From: UBA7662 sp943369355 | Lineage (GTDB): Bacteria; Bacteroidota; Bacteroidia; UBA7662 | Length of the DNA: 64,000 nucleotides | Direction of reading: 5' to 3' | NCBI GenBank assembly: GCA_943369355.1 | Contig: CALRMX020000001.1 | Coordinates: 577,266-641,265 of the forward strand | Shown here: positions 45,549 to 53,651 of the stretch, piece by piece | Layout of the letters: each line of letters starts with the position of its first letter | Position numbering within the stretch: position 1 is the first letter of the stretch | Made by a program: the position numbers and the translations under genes | The notes under the pieces: generated by a model | Told to the model about the DNA's origin: nothing | The model's database searches: none | Seen by the model: only the letters and a program-made list of their open reading frames with translations

Positions 45549-45982
45549 CAACAATTGATTTTTCCTACACGGTTATTGTGGCGACCTCCTTCGAAAGGAG
45601 TATTTAAAAATGCATCAACCATAGAAAGAACAGTTTGTGCACTTACAAAACGCGCGGGGATGCAGAGTATATTTGCATTATTATGTTGTCGTGCGAGTTC
45701 AGCCAACTCGACCGACCAACACAGCGCAGCGCGAATGTTGGCATGTTTATTTGCCGTCATGGCTACGCCATTGCCACTACCGCAAATCAATATGCCCAAA
45801 GAATCAGCCTGCAACACCGCCTCGGCTACCGGGTGAGCGTAATCGGGATAGTCGACCGAATCGGCAGCAAAAGCCCCAAAATCGTGTACTTCTTCACCCA
45901 GTGCTTCGATATGGCGAATGACCATCGACTTTAACTCAAAGCCAGCATGGTCGCTTCCTATCATTATTTTTCGCTTATCCAT
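45548..45982 (-). CDS. rpiB: Ribose-5-phosphate isomerase B
   Basis: It interconverts ribulose-5-phosphate and ribose-5-phosphate. The 144-residue protein starts IGSDHAGFELK, and has the phosphate-binding loop CGSGNGVAMTANKH near residue 75 and the helix ELARQHNNANILCIPAR, all as in RpiB. It overlaps the tatC end by 8 bases and leads into the M28 gene. Confidence 0.95.
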   Translation of the reverse strand: MDKRKIMIGSDHAGFELKSMVIRHIEALGEEVHDFGAFAADSVDYPDYAHPVAEAVLQADSLGILICGSGNGVAMTANKHANIRAALCWSVELAELARQHNNANILCIPARFVSAQTVLSMVDAFLNTPFEGGRHNNRVGKINC

Positions 45983-46814
45983 TTTCTTCCAAGTCTTTTA
46001 GTTTACGTCTTTCAACACCTGCTACTACACGTATACTCAATTCATAAAGTAGCAATAACGGAATCGACATTAAGATCATACTGCCCACATCACTCGGAGT
46101 GATAATGGCGGCCAAAATCAAGTTAACTACCACTGCAATCCGGCGGTATTGACGCAAAAAGGGAGCGCTCACAAAACCCACTTGCGCCAAAAAGTAGGCA
46201 AGTACTGGTAGTTCAAAAATAAGTCCGGTAGCCAAAACAAGCGTACTCAAGGTACTAATGTAGGAACCTAGGGTAATCTGATTCAACACTTCGGCACTTA
46301 CTTGGTAGGAACCTAAGAACAAAATACTAATTGGGGCCAATAAAAAGTACCCGAAGGCCACACCACTAAAAAACAGCAGGCTCACATAAAAAATGATTCC
46401 TCGAGCAGCCTTTACTTCTCGGGGTTTTAAACCAGGTTTAACAAAACTCCAAAATTCCCAAACGATATAAGGAAAAGCGACAATTACCCCAGCTAAGATT
46501 GAAACGGAAACATGCCGCATGAACTGTCCCGTCATGTCGATATTGACAACAGTAAATGGAATTTCAGTCACACAAAGTCCAGCTAAAGCACTGTATCTAT
46601 CAGCCAGCCAGCAAAAAAACTGGTAGGTGAGAAAGTCGGTTTGTTTTGGCCCGAGAATGATGCCATCGAAAACAAAATCACGCGCACCGAAGGCCACTAT
46701 CGCCAATACAACCACAGCGATTGCACTCCTGACCAGGTGCGCTCTCAAACTATCGAGATGGTCGAGAAACGACATTTTGCTATCTTCCTGCTCAAACTGA
46801 TCGGTGTATTTCAA
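45975..46814 (-). CDS. tatC: Sec-independent translocase subunit TatC
   Basis: TatC recognises twin-arginine signal peptides. The 279-residue protein has six membrane helices and the family motifs MSFLDHLDSLR near residue 14, FPYIVWEFWSFVKPGLKPRE near 125 and ITPSDVGSMILMSIPLLLLYE near 240. The frame starts at TTG 46814, and an ATG at 46775 (MSFLDHL) is the alternative; a short charged tail before MSFLDHL is usual in relatives and the promoter suits the TTG. TatA/B is not adjacent. It heads the tatC-rpiB-M28-lutB-E1 operon. Confidence 0.92.
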   Translation of the reverse strand: MKYTDQFEQEDSKMSFLDHLDSLRAHLVRSAIAVVVLAIVAFGARDFVFDGIILGPKQTDFLTYQFFCWLADRYSALAGLCVTEIPFTVVNIDMTGQFMRHVSVSILAGVIVAFPYIVWEFWSFVKPGLKPREVKAARGIIFYVSLLFFSGVAFGYFLLAPISILFLGSYQVSAEVLNQITLGSYISTLSTLVLATGLIFELPVLAYFLAQVGFVSAPFLRQYRRIAVVVNLILAAIITPSDVGSMILMSIPLLLLYELSIRVVAGVERRKLKDLEENG

Positions 46815-46831
46815 TTCCGGTTGATTTGCGG

Positions 46832-46839
46832 CAAAGATA
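46832..46839 (-). promoter_or_regulatory. Bacteroidota -7 box (TATCTTTG) for the tatC operon
   Basis: The minus-strand TATCTTTG matches TAnnTTTG, 17 bases before the TTG start of tatC. No -33 TTG was found. Confidence 0.5.
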
Positions 46840-46874
46840 AGCTCACTTTGTGCTTAATTTAGCTTGCGGTGTAT

Positions 46875-47501
46875 ATGTTCAAAAAATTGCTGTTTCTACT
46901 TTTCTTGATCTCAGCTAACATGCTGCAAGCCCAGATCAGTGACCTGCGTTTGATAGGGGGTTTGGATATACGCAATTCGTTTATTCGTCAAAATCCCGTG
47001 AAAATTTATGGTGCTTATTTGGGCGTAACCATACGCGAAAAGGAAAGATTTACCATTGGCGCATACGCTCTAACACCTGAATCTAGCAAAGAACTAGTGG
47101 CAATTCGAAGCAACAATACCGTGACTGTTACGAATGCCCGCTTGTTTTATACGGGTATAGGTTACAGTTATCGTTTTTTACACTGGAAGTTTATTGGCTT
47201 ACACCTCCCCTTAGAAGCAGGAATTGGATTTACACAATCGTCGCGATTAGAGCGTCGTGGTGGCCAAGACATACTCTTGAGCGACGATCATGGCTTTTTT
47301 CCTGTGCAAGCAGGTTTAAAACTAGAACTTCGCCTAACCCCTTGGGTAGGTTTGGCCGGAACTTCTGGTTATCGGCTAGCCCTGTTGAACGAAGAATATC
47401 AGGCCGATTACAACGGACTTTATTATACGTTTGGTTTGAGCATTTACTTGAGCAAAATCTACAAGGACCTGCTTTATTTGAATGAAACCTACGGAGAATA
47501 A
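46875..47501 (+). CDS. Outer-membrane-barrel-like protein of unknown function
   Basis: This 208-residue protein has a signal peptide (MFKKLLFLLFLISANMLQAQ) and alternating amphipathic strands ending in an aromatic/hydrophobic strand (YYTFGLSIYLSKIYKDLLY), consistent with a small outer-membrane barrel. No specific family is recognised. ATG 46875 is preferred over a GTG two codons upstream. A near-consensus box (TAATTTAG, 46855-46862) lies just upstream. It is divergent from tatC and ends in the bidirectional terminator shared with the tRNA-like RNA. Confidence 0.65.
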   Translation: MFKKLLFLLFLISANMLQAQISDLRLIGGLDIRNSFIRQNPVKIYGAYLGVTIREKERFTIGAYALTPESSKELVAIRSNNTVTVTNARLFYTGIGYSYRFLHWKFIGLHLPLEAGIGFTQSSRLERRGGQDILLSDDHGFFPVQAGLKLELRLTPWVGLAGTSGYRLALLNEEYQADYNGLYYTFGLSIYLSKIYKDLLYLNETYGE

Positions 47502-47529
47502 AAAAGCCCTGCATCTTTGCAAGGCTTTT
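47502..47529. terminator. Bidirectional terminator between a barrel gene and the tRNA-like RNA
   Basis: A 12-bp stem (AAAAGCCCTGCA / TGCAAGGCTTTT, two G-T pairs on one strand) with a 4-base loop has A and T runs on either side, so it can end transcription from both directions. It begins two bases after the 3' end of the tRNA-like RNA. Confidence 0.85.
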
Positions 47530-47530
47530 G

Positions 47531-47652
47531 CTGTAGGAGAAGGACTCGAACCTTCACGAAGTGGTTAGCCGTTCGACAGCTTGAACGGTTTTTCCCAAAC
47601 TCTTCACCCCCGCGACAGGAGGGTATGTCTGCCTGTTTCCACCACCCCACAG
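47531..47652 (-). tRNA. Unusual tRNA-like RNA with GUC anticodon and very long variable arm
   Basis: On the minus strand, a cloverleaf can be drawn: acceptor TGTGGGG (47645-47651) with TCCTACA (47532-47538), extendable to 8 bp by C-G; D arm GTG/CAT with loop holding GG; anticodon arm CCCTC/GGGGG with loop CTGTCGC, anticodon GUC (47614-47616, Asp codon); T arm GAAGG/CCTTC with loop TTCGAGT. Between anticodon and T arms are about 51 bases instead of 4-24; they can fold into one long arm (TGAAG/CTTCG, then TTGG/CTAA, then CCGTTC/GAACGG with an 8-base loop and a GAAAAA bulge). CCA is not encoded. It has its own promoter and terminator. It may be a functional but odd tRNA, a decayed one, or a tRNA-mimic. 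Confidence 0.6.
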
Positions 47653-47666
47653 TAATTAGATTAAGA

Positions 47667-47674
47667 CAAAGTTA
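47667..47674 (-). promoter_or_regulatory. Bacteroidota -7 box (TAACTTTG) for the tRNA-like RNA
   Basis: The minus-strand TAACTTTG matches TAnnTTTG and ends 15 bases before the 5' end of the tRNA-like RNA, placing the transcription start within about 10 bases of it. The 14 bases 47667-47680 are identical to those before hutU. Confidence 0.55.
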
Positions 47675-47773
47675 ACAAATGGATGATATTTTAAGATTCA
47701 TTATCGGATATTTGCAAATATTTCGTTACTTCGAATAATTCTTCTGAATATTTAAACTTTTTCGAAATTCATT

Positions 47774-48247
47774 ATGTCAGATCAAAAGCAAGCTTACGAA
47801 TTCGACAACATCGACAAAGGCATCTTGAATGCTTTAATGGAAGACGCCAAAACACCCTATACGCGAATTGCTCAAAATATTTTTGTGTCAGACGGTACTG
47901 TGCACGTTCGGATGAAAAAACTGGAACAAGCCGGCGTGGTTTCGGGGTCGCGTTTAATCGTAGACTACAATAAATTGGGTTACGACTTAACCGCCTATAT
48001 CGGCATTTACCTTGAAAAGGGATCGGCCTACAAGGAAGTGATTGCCAAAATGGAAGATATCCCTGAGATTGTAGAAGCCCACTACATCACAGGAGCTTAC
48101 AGCATCTTCAGCAAGATCATTTGTAAGAATACCGATCATTTGCGTCAGATTTTGAACGATCAAATTCAAGCGATTGATGGCATACGTAGAACCGAAACCT
48201 TCATTTCGCTGGAAAACAGCATCCAACGCGCCATTCGGCTGAAATAA
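47774..48247 (+). CDS. Lrp/AsnC-family transcriptional regulator
   Basis: This 157-residue protein has the Lrp wing-helix DNA-binding domain (DKGILNALMEDAKTPYTRIAQ ... SDGTVHVRMKKLEQAGVV) in the first 60 residues and the RAM ligand-binding/oligomerisation domain after (YIGIYLEKGS ... ITGAYSIFSKIIC). Members respond to amino acids. Its start is ATG 47774. It lies between the tRNA-like RNA and hutU, and a histidine-related ligand is possible but unproven. Confidence 0.93.
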   Translation: MSDQKQAYEFDNIDKGILNALMEDAKTPYTRIAQNIFVSDGTVHVRMKKLEQAGVVSGSRLIVDYNKLGYDLTAYIGIYLEKGSAYKEVIAKMEDIPEIVEAHYITGAYSIFSKIICKNTDHLRQILNDQIQAIDGIRRTETFISLENSIQRAIRLK

Positions 48248-48270
48248 AAAATGCCGGTATTACCGGCATT
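48245..48270 (-). terminator. Intrinsic terminator of hutU
   Basis: On the minus strand an 8-bp stem AATGCCGG / CCGGCATT with a 5-base loop is followed by T residues, 12 bases beyond the hutU stop. It begins inside the end of the convergent Lrp gene. Confidence 0.8.
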
Positions 48271-48281
48271 GCATTAACTGT

Positions 48282-49961
48282 TTATTTGAGTCGTTCTCGA
48301 ATGTCGAGTCGGTGCTTACGTGCGGTATCTAAGGCGATATCGTAGCCTGCATCCATGTGACGGATAACACCCATGGCGGGGTCATTATGCAGCACCCTTT
48401 TGAGGCGCCTGGCAGCGTCATCGGTGCCATCGGCTACAATGACCATCCCCGCGTGGATGCTATACCCCATGCCTACACCGCCGCCATGGTGCAAACTCAC
48501 CCAAGAAGCGCCACCCGCAGTGTTGATTAATGCATTTAATACCGGCCAGTCGGCTACCGCATCCGACCCGTCGAGCATGGCTTCAGTTTCGCGGTTTGGC
48601 GAAGCTACCGAACCGGTATCGAGATGGTCGCGCCCGATGACGATGGGTGCTTTGACTTTACCAGTACGCACCAATTCGTTAAAGGCGAGACCAGCTTTTT
48701 CGCGATCGCCCTGCCCTATCCAGCAGATGCGAGCTGGTAGACCTTGAAAAGCAATCCGTTCTTGTGCCATCTTTAGCCAGCGATGTAGGCCTTTGTCGTT
48801 AGGGAAAAGTTCGAGCATCAGCTCGTCGGTTACCCGAATATCCTCGGGATCGCCAGAAAGTGCTGCCCAACGGAATGGCCCCTTGCCTTCGCAGAATAGT
48901 GGGCGTATATATGCCGGAACAAATCCGGGAAAATCGAAAGCATGATCGATGCCCACTTCCAATGCCCTTCCTCTCAAATTATTACCATAATCGAACGTGA
49001 TTGCTCCTTTATGTTGCATTTCGAGCATCAATTTCACGTGCTTGGCCATGGCTTCGTAGCTCCTGCGGATGTACTCATCGGGATTGGTTTCGCGCAGTAC
49101 ATTGGCTTCCTCATTGGTCAAGTTTTGCGGAAGATACCCGATTAACGGGTCGTGTGCCGAGGTTTGGTCGGTTAGTACGTCGGGGATGATGTTGCGGTCG
49201 ATCAACCTTTGCAATAAATCTACTGCTGTGCAAATCACCCCAATCGACTTGGCTTCGCCCTTTTCTTTTAAGGCCAAGGCGTGGTCGATGGCCTTGTCGA
49301 TATCGAACTCAATAAAATCTAAATAGCGGGTTTCAATTCGTTTTTCGGCTCGCCAAGCTTCTACCTCAGCGGCTAAACAAACGCCTTCGGCCATGGTAAT
49401 TGCCAAAGGCTGAGCACCACCCATACCGCCCAAACCCGCAGTAACGCAGAGCTTGCCTTTTAAGCTTCCATTGAAGTGCTTTTGTGCTACAGCATTAAAG
49501 GTCTCGTAGGTGCCTTGAACAATACCTTGGGAGCCGATATAGATCCACGACCCTGCCGTCATTTGACCGTACATCATGAGACCCTTTTTTTCAAGCGCTG
49601 TAAAATGTTCCCAGTTGGCCCAATTGGGAACCAACATCGAATTGGAGATGATTACCCGAGGTGCGTCTTTGTGTGTTGGCAGAATAGCCACTGGCTTGCC
49701 GCTTTGTACCAAAAGCGTTTCGTCTTCTTCTAAATCGCGCAGTGCCTTGACGATGAGCTCAAAACTCTCCACATTCCGCGCTGCTTTGCCTCTGCCGCCG
49801 TACACAATCAAGTCTTCGGGGCGCTCGGCCACATCGGGATCGAGATTGTTATGAAGCATGCGTAACGCCGCTTCCTGCACCCACCCCTTACAACTGATGG
49901 TATTGCCGGTGGGCGTTTTGGTTTTCGAAAGGTCGAGTTTTTGGTCGGTAAGCTGTGCCAT
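48282..49961 (-). CDS. hutU: Urocanate hydratase
   Basis: It converts urocanate to imidazolone propionate in histidine breakdown. The 559-residue product (starting at ATG 49961, not the in-frame upstream extension) has the expected size and motifs: VYGGRGKAARN near 60, QSGKPVAILPTH, GGMGGAQPLA near 175 (NAD-binding), the conserved Cys/Gly segments CWIGQGDR near 425 and VSLHHGGGVGMGYS near 480. No hutH, hutI or hutG lies nearby, so the rest of the pathway is elsewhere. Its promoter shares 14 bases with that of the tRNA-like RNA. Confidence 0.95.
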   Translation of the reverse strand: MAQLTDQKLDLSKTKTPTGNTISCKGWVQEAALRMLHNNLDPDVAERPEDLIVYGGRGKAARNVESFELIVKALRDLEEDETLLVQSGKPVAILPTHKDAPRVIISNSMLVPNWANWEHFTALEKKGLMMYGQMTAGSWIYIGSQGIVQGTYETFNAVAQKHFNGSLKGKLCVTAGLGGMGGAQPLAITMAEGVCLAAEVEAWRAEKRIETRYLDFIEFDIDKAIDHALALKEKGEAKSIGVICTAVDLLQRLIDRNIIPDVLTDQTSAHDPLIGYLPQNLTNEEANVLRETNPDEYIRRSYEAMAKHVKLMLEMQHKGAITFDYGNNLRGRALEVGIDHAFDFPGFVPAYIRPLFCEGKGPFRWAALSGDPEDIRVTDELMLELFPNDKGLHRWLKMAQERIAFQGLPARICWIGQGDREKAGLAFNELVRTGKVKAPIVIGRDHLDTGSVASPNRETEAMLDGSDAVADWPVLNALINTAGGASWVSLHHGGGVGMGYSIHAGMVIVADGTDDAARRLKRVLHNDPAMGVIRHMDAGYDIALDTARKHRLDIRERLK

Positions 49962-49981
49962 GCTGCATGAGATTGAAGTAG

Positions 49982-49989
49982 CAAAGTTA
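49982..49989 (-). promoter_or_regulatory. Bacteroidota -7 box (TAACTTTG) for hutU
   Basis: The minus-strand TAACTTTG matches TAnnTTTG and lies 20 bases before the hutU ATG. Its context is the same 14-mer as in the tRNA-like RNA promoter. Confidence 0.5.
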
Positions 49990-50067
49990 ACAAATCGACT
50001 AGCGATTTGTTGGCCTGTACCCAGCAAATAGCGCAGACTCCCGGGGATGCTTCTTTAGCAACCATGT

Positions 50068-50106
50068 TGTAAGCGAACCTTACATACGGTGAACTATTAT
50101 TTCACC
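50068..50106. other. Two small consecutive inverted repeats in a 275-base gap
   Basis: TGTAAG-CGAAC-CTTACA (50068-50084) and GGTGAA-CTATTAT-TTCACC (50088-50106) can form two 6-bp hairpins in the leader of the secreted protein gene starting at 50237. They lack T tails, so they might be operators or RNA structure. The rest of the gap holds the hutU promoter and nothing else I recognise. Confidence 0.3.
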
Positions 50107-50236
50107 TGCATAATGAGGCGGTATCTGCCCCATTGTGGAGGACTTTCGCACAACTGGTTTGCGACATTATTGCGCACTGGTATCATGCGAACGCCCGGGC
50201 TTCTCCCATCTTGCAGAGATAATTGTATTTGCAGGC

Positions 50237-51277
50237 ATGAAAAACTTTCTTCTCCTTGGCTTTTTCTCCTTGGCCTTTAACGCACAAGGGCAAACCTTAC
50301 TTTTGAGTGAAAACTTCGATTATCCAGCGGGAGCTCCATTGCGAGATCATGGCTGGTATGCACATAGTGCTGGCACAACCAATCCTTTATCGGTCACATT
50401 CACGGGGCTTAGCTTAGGATCGACCCCCTATTTCGGGAATGGCGTGGGTAGAGCTGCACAAGTCAACAACACTGGTTCTGACGAAAACCGCCCCTTGAGC
50501 GCTAGCCGCGATTCGGGTAGTGTATATGCTTCATTTTTGCTCAAAACTAGTGGCGATATTACCACCGATGGCAGCGGCTACTTCTTCCATTTTGTGGAGT
50601 ATAGCAACCCATCGGCTCCCGTTTACACCGCCATAAGTACGGCACACCGTGCCCGCACGTACATCACCGTGGGAAGCACCCCTGCATTCTTTCGGTTGGG
50701 TCTCACCTTTAACTCATCCACGGTACCGAGTGCAGTTGGTGTAGATGTAACCAACGATCTGGATACCAACAAAACCTATCTAGTGGTGGTGAAATATACC
50801 TTTGTTAGTGGTGCCGATAACGATCAGGTAAGTTTATTCGTTTTTGAAAATGGCGATACACTTACCAATGAACCCGCTACCGCAACTTTGGGCCCGTTCG
50901 GCGGAACAGCTGCCGACCTAAGTCAAATTCAAGGTGTTGCTTTACGTCAGTTCAATGCAGCACAGAAGGTGATAGTAGATGGTATTTATGTACGCACCAA
51001 TTGGCTTTTGCAACCCGACAACACTAGTGTTAAGAGGAATAATTTCAGCAATGCTGTTCGCATTTACCCCAATCCTTCGGCGGGTGGACCACTTTACATT
51101 GACTCGGCGGATGATGCTGAAATGAATGCACTTCTAACCGATATACAAGGAAAAAAAGTATTACAAACAACCGTAATCGATGGCAAAATTGACTTGCCAC
51201 AACTTCCGAACGGGGTTTATACACTGCAACTGGAACAAAAAGGTCAACTTGCAACCAAACGATTAATTATCCGCTAA
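50237..51277 (+). CDS. T9SS-secreted protein with LamG/anchor-like domain
   Basis: This 346-residue protein starts at ATG 50237, where the signal peptide (MKNFLLLGFFSLAFNAQGQ) begins; the frame runs open upstream but without export signal. One domain spans about 20-260: LLLSENFDYPAGAPLRDHGW ... DENRPLSASRDSGSVYASFLL ... YLVVVKYTF ... VDGIYVRTNW. A T9SS domain (IYPNPSAGGPLYI) ends it. A paralogous domain begins the gene cut by the right edge of the window. This type of domain appears in nuclease- or lamin-tail-containing surface proteins; the function is unknown. A lipoprotein gene follows 11 bases later. Confidence 0.8.
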   Translation: MKNFLLLGFFSLAFNAQGQTLLLSENFDYPAGAPLRDHGWYAHSAGTTNPLSVTFTGLSLGSTPYFGNGVGRAAQVNNTGSDENRPLSASRDSGSVYASFLLKTSGDITTDGSGYFFHFVEYSNPSAPVYTAISTAHRARTYITVGSTPAFFRLGLTFNSSTVPSAVGVDVTNDLDTNKTYLVVVKYTFVSGADNDQVSLFVFENGDTLTNEPATATLGPFGGTAADLSQIQGVALRQFNAAQKVIVDGIYVRTNWLLQPDNTSVKRNNFSNAVRIYPNPSAGGPLYIDSADDAEMNALLTDIQGKKVLQTTVIDGKIDLPQLPNGVYTLQLEQKGQLATKRLIIR

Positions 51278-51288
51278 ATTTAGTCGTG

Positions 51289-52287
51289 ATGTACTTGTTC
51301 AAAACGTTTATTGCTGCACTGTTAGTCAGCTGCACTTTCTGGCTAAGCTCTTGTAAAACAGAGGACGTATACCCTACTATTTCCTTGACTGTGAGCAACG
51401 AGAATGTAGCCAGCAATGGGGGAAGCATTCAAATCATCGTGAAGCTAAACGGCCCTTTAGCCGAGGCAAGAACGTTCCCTTTGAACTTCGCCGGAAATGC
51501 GGTCCTAAACCAACATTACAGCCTCTCGGGATCGTCGATCACAGTGAATGAAGGTGTAGATTCTGGTTTCGTCACCCTAACTGCAATTGCCAATAGCGAT
51601 ACTTCGAGTCGACAAATCCTGGTAAGTTTTGGCTCAGTTGAAAGAGCAATCATTAAAAATCCAGCCAATAAGACAATTAATCTGGTGAACGCCAATGCCG
51701 ACCGCGATGGCGACGGCATACCCGACGTACTCGATGGCTGCCCAGACGATTTTGGCCCAGCCATCAACAACGGCTGCCCTTGGAAAGGGTTGATCATCAA
51801 TGAAGTGAATTACGACCCCGCCGACGGACTTGCCGGTGATGCCAATGGCGACGGGGTACGTGAAGCCAATCAAGACGAGTTTGTAGAAATCTACAACGAC
51901 AGTTTGCCTTTCGACATCAGTGGCTTTACCCTTTCCGATGCATCACAAGTACGGCATACGTTCCCTGCTGGTACCATCGTGCCCAGTCGCGGCGTGATCG
52001 TAGTTTTTGGAGGCGGCACCCCTACTGGTAGCTTTGGAGGTGCTTTGGTACAAACTGCAACTGGCGGACAACTTAACTTGAACAATGCTGGTGACATGCT
52101 CACCTTGCGCGATGCTGCTGGGAATACCATCGCTGTGTTTGACGTTACTCCTTTATCGGACAATCCGAATGAAGCCTATACGCGCGACCCCGATATCACG
52201 GGTGCTTTCATCCAACATTCAGCGGTTCCAGCTGCAAATGGTGCCTTGTTTAGTCCAGGAACCCGTGTAAACGGCAGCAATTTTTAG
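51289..52287 (+). CDS. Lipoprotein with Calx-beta, TSP3 and lamin-tail domains
   Basis: This 332-residue protein (ATG 51289 preferred to GTG 51286) has a lipobox (FWLSSCKT), a Calx-beta-like domain (about 25-125, GVDSGFVTLTA), a thrombospondin type 3 calcium-binding repeat (DRDGDGIPDVLDGCPDD, about 145) and a lamin-tail domain (LIINEVNYDPADG ... FVEIYNDSLPFDISGFTLSD, about 165-280). The Asp-rich repeat suggests calcium dependence. It is probably surface-exposed and co-transcribed with the preceding secreted protein. It carries no T9SS domain. Confidence 0.85.
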   Translation: MYLFKTFIAALLVSCTFWLSSCKTEDVYPTISLTVSNENVASNGGSIQIIVKLNGPLAEARTFPLNFAGNAVLNQHYSLSGSSITVNEGVDSGFVTLTAIANSDTSSRQILVSFGSVERAIIKNPANKTINLVNANADRDGDGIPDVLDGCPDDFGPAINNGCPWKGLIINEVNYDPADGLAGDANGDGVREANQDEFVEIYNDSLPFDISGFTLSDASQVRHTFPAGTIVPSRGVIVVFGGGTPTGSFGGALVQTATGGQLNLNNAGDMLTLRDAAGNTIAVFDVTPLSDNPNEAYTRDPDITGAFIQHSAVPAANGALFSPGTRVNGSNF

Positions 52288-52293
52288 CCAATT

Positions 52294-53649
52294 ATGGCAG
52301 GGCCGCTCATTTCCTTACTTTTTGTGGCTTTAGCCGCTTATTTGCTCACCAAAAAGTACAACCCCCAAGCAAGTCTTTTGCTTACTGGCATGGGTATGCT
52401 GTTGGTTGCTCCCCTGCTCGGATTGCCCTTTCCGGAATTGCAGCAGCCAACGGGTGCGCATGCTTTCGATTTGTTTGCGGTGATCAAAGAGTCGTTTAGT
52501 AAAACCAATGCCAGTGTGGGATTAATGATAATGGCTATTGGTGGTTTTGTTGCCTATATGGACAAAATTGGAGCCTCGGATGTACTGGTGCAAGTGGCCA
52601 TGCGCCCCCTGCAGCTCTTCAAAAAGAATCCGTATCTGGCAGCCAGCATGGTCATTCCCATCGGCCAGGTGTTGTTCATCGCCATTCCTTCGGCAGCCGG
52701 GCTCAGTTTGCTGCTCATGGCGTCGTTGTTCCCGATACTGACGCGCCTGGGGGTGAGCAAACTCTCGGCAGCATCGGTAATCACAGCCAGCACCGTTTTT
52801 GGTATTGGTCCGGCATGTGCCACCACCGCTAGTGCCGTAGAAATCATGCAACTCGACACGGTCTTGTATTTTCTAGAGTACCAGATACCGCTTGTTTGGC
52901 CATTGAGCTTGAGCATGATGGTGAGCTATTACTTTGTGAATCGCTATTTCGACAAAAAAAGTAAACCAGAAGCGGAAGCCGCTACTAAAGCCGTCAACAC
53001 GAGTAATGCCCCTGTAGTATACGGACTGCTTCCGATTTTGCCCATCATCCTTTTGATGATGTTTTCGGAGTTGTTTCAGTTGTTTCCTGTGCGTATATCG
53101 CTCGACACTACCACGGTCATGTTCATAAGCCTGTTTGTTGCCATCGTGTTTGAAGGAGTGCGGCACAAAGCGCTCAAACCTTTGCTCAACTCATTAAATG
53201 TGTTCTGGAATGGCATGGGCGACATTTTCAAAAATGTGGTGACCTTGATTATCACTGCCGACATTTTTGCTAAGGGCTTGATTAGTCTGGGTTTCATCGA
53301 TGGTATCATTTCCGCTACCCAGTCGGCAGGCTTTGGTACCTCTGGAATTGGGGTAGCCATTACCGTGATGATACTTTTATCGGCCATGCTCATGGGCAGT
53401 GGAAATGCGGCCTTTTTTGCTTTTGGTCCGCTGGTACCTGGAATTGCCACCCAACTGCAGTTGAGTGCCACCTCACTGATGTTGCCCATGCAATTAGCGG
53501 CCACTATGGGGAGAACCATCTCACCTGTGGCTGGTGTACTTATCGCCACGGCCGATTTAGCCGGGGTTTCTAGCCTCGATATAGTAAAACGTAACCTTAT
53601 ACCTGTAGCCGTAGCCTTCGTGCTTATGTTGCTACTTCACTTCGTTTAG
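52294..53649 (+). CDS. dcuC: DcuC-type C4-dicarboxylate carrier
   Basis: This 451-residue protein has about 12 membrane helices and resembles the DcuC family (anaerobic C4-dicarboxylate carriers): IPIGQVLFIAIPSAAGLSLL near 125 and an equivalent motif in the second half (AMLMGSGNAAFFAFGPLVPG near 370) are the re-entrant segments. Substrates of the family are fumarate, succinate, malate and aspartate. It is followed by the isoaspartyl dipeptidase with a 2-base gap, so the pair forms an operon and aspartate or succinate is the natural suggestion for its cargo. Confidence 0.88.
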   Translation: MAGPLISLLFVALAAYLLTKKYNPQASLLLTGMGMLLVAPLLGLPFPELQQPTGAHAFDLFAVIKESFSKTNASVGLMIMAIGGFVAYMDKIGASDVLVQVAMRPLQLFKKNPYLAASMVIPIGQVLFIAIPSAAGLSLLLMASLFPILTRLGVSKLSAASVITASTVFGIGPACATTASAVEIMQLDTVLYFLEYQIPLVWPLSLSMMVSYYFVNRYFDKKSKPEAEAATKAVNTSNAPVVYGLLPILPIILLMMFSELFQLFPVRISLDTTTVMFISLFVAIVFEGVRHKALKPLLNSLNVFWNGMGDIFKNVVTLIITADIFAKGLISLGFIDGIISATQSAGFGTSGIGVAITVMILLSAMLMGSGNAAFFAFGPLVPGIATQLQLSATSLMLPMQLAATMGRTISPVAGVLIATADLAGVSSLDIVKRNLIPVAVAFVLMLLLHFV

Positions 53650-53651
53650 CC

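Noticed and set aside
47531..47652. Could the tRNA-like RNA be tmRNA or tRNA-Sec?
   Set aside because: It lacks the tmRNA tag reading frame and ends, and the anticodon is GUC, not UCA; the D arm is 3 bp rather than the long D stem of tRNA-Sec.
50089..50280. 63-codon plus-strand frame in the gap after hutU
   Set aside because: It overlaps the signal peptide of the secreted protein in another frame and looks like chance.
53076..53549. Antisense frame of 157 codons opposite the DcuC-type carrier
   Set aside because: No features of its own; the plus-strand membrane protein is convincing.
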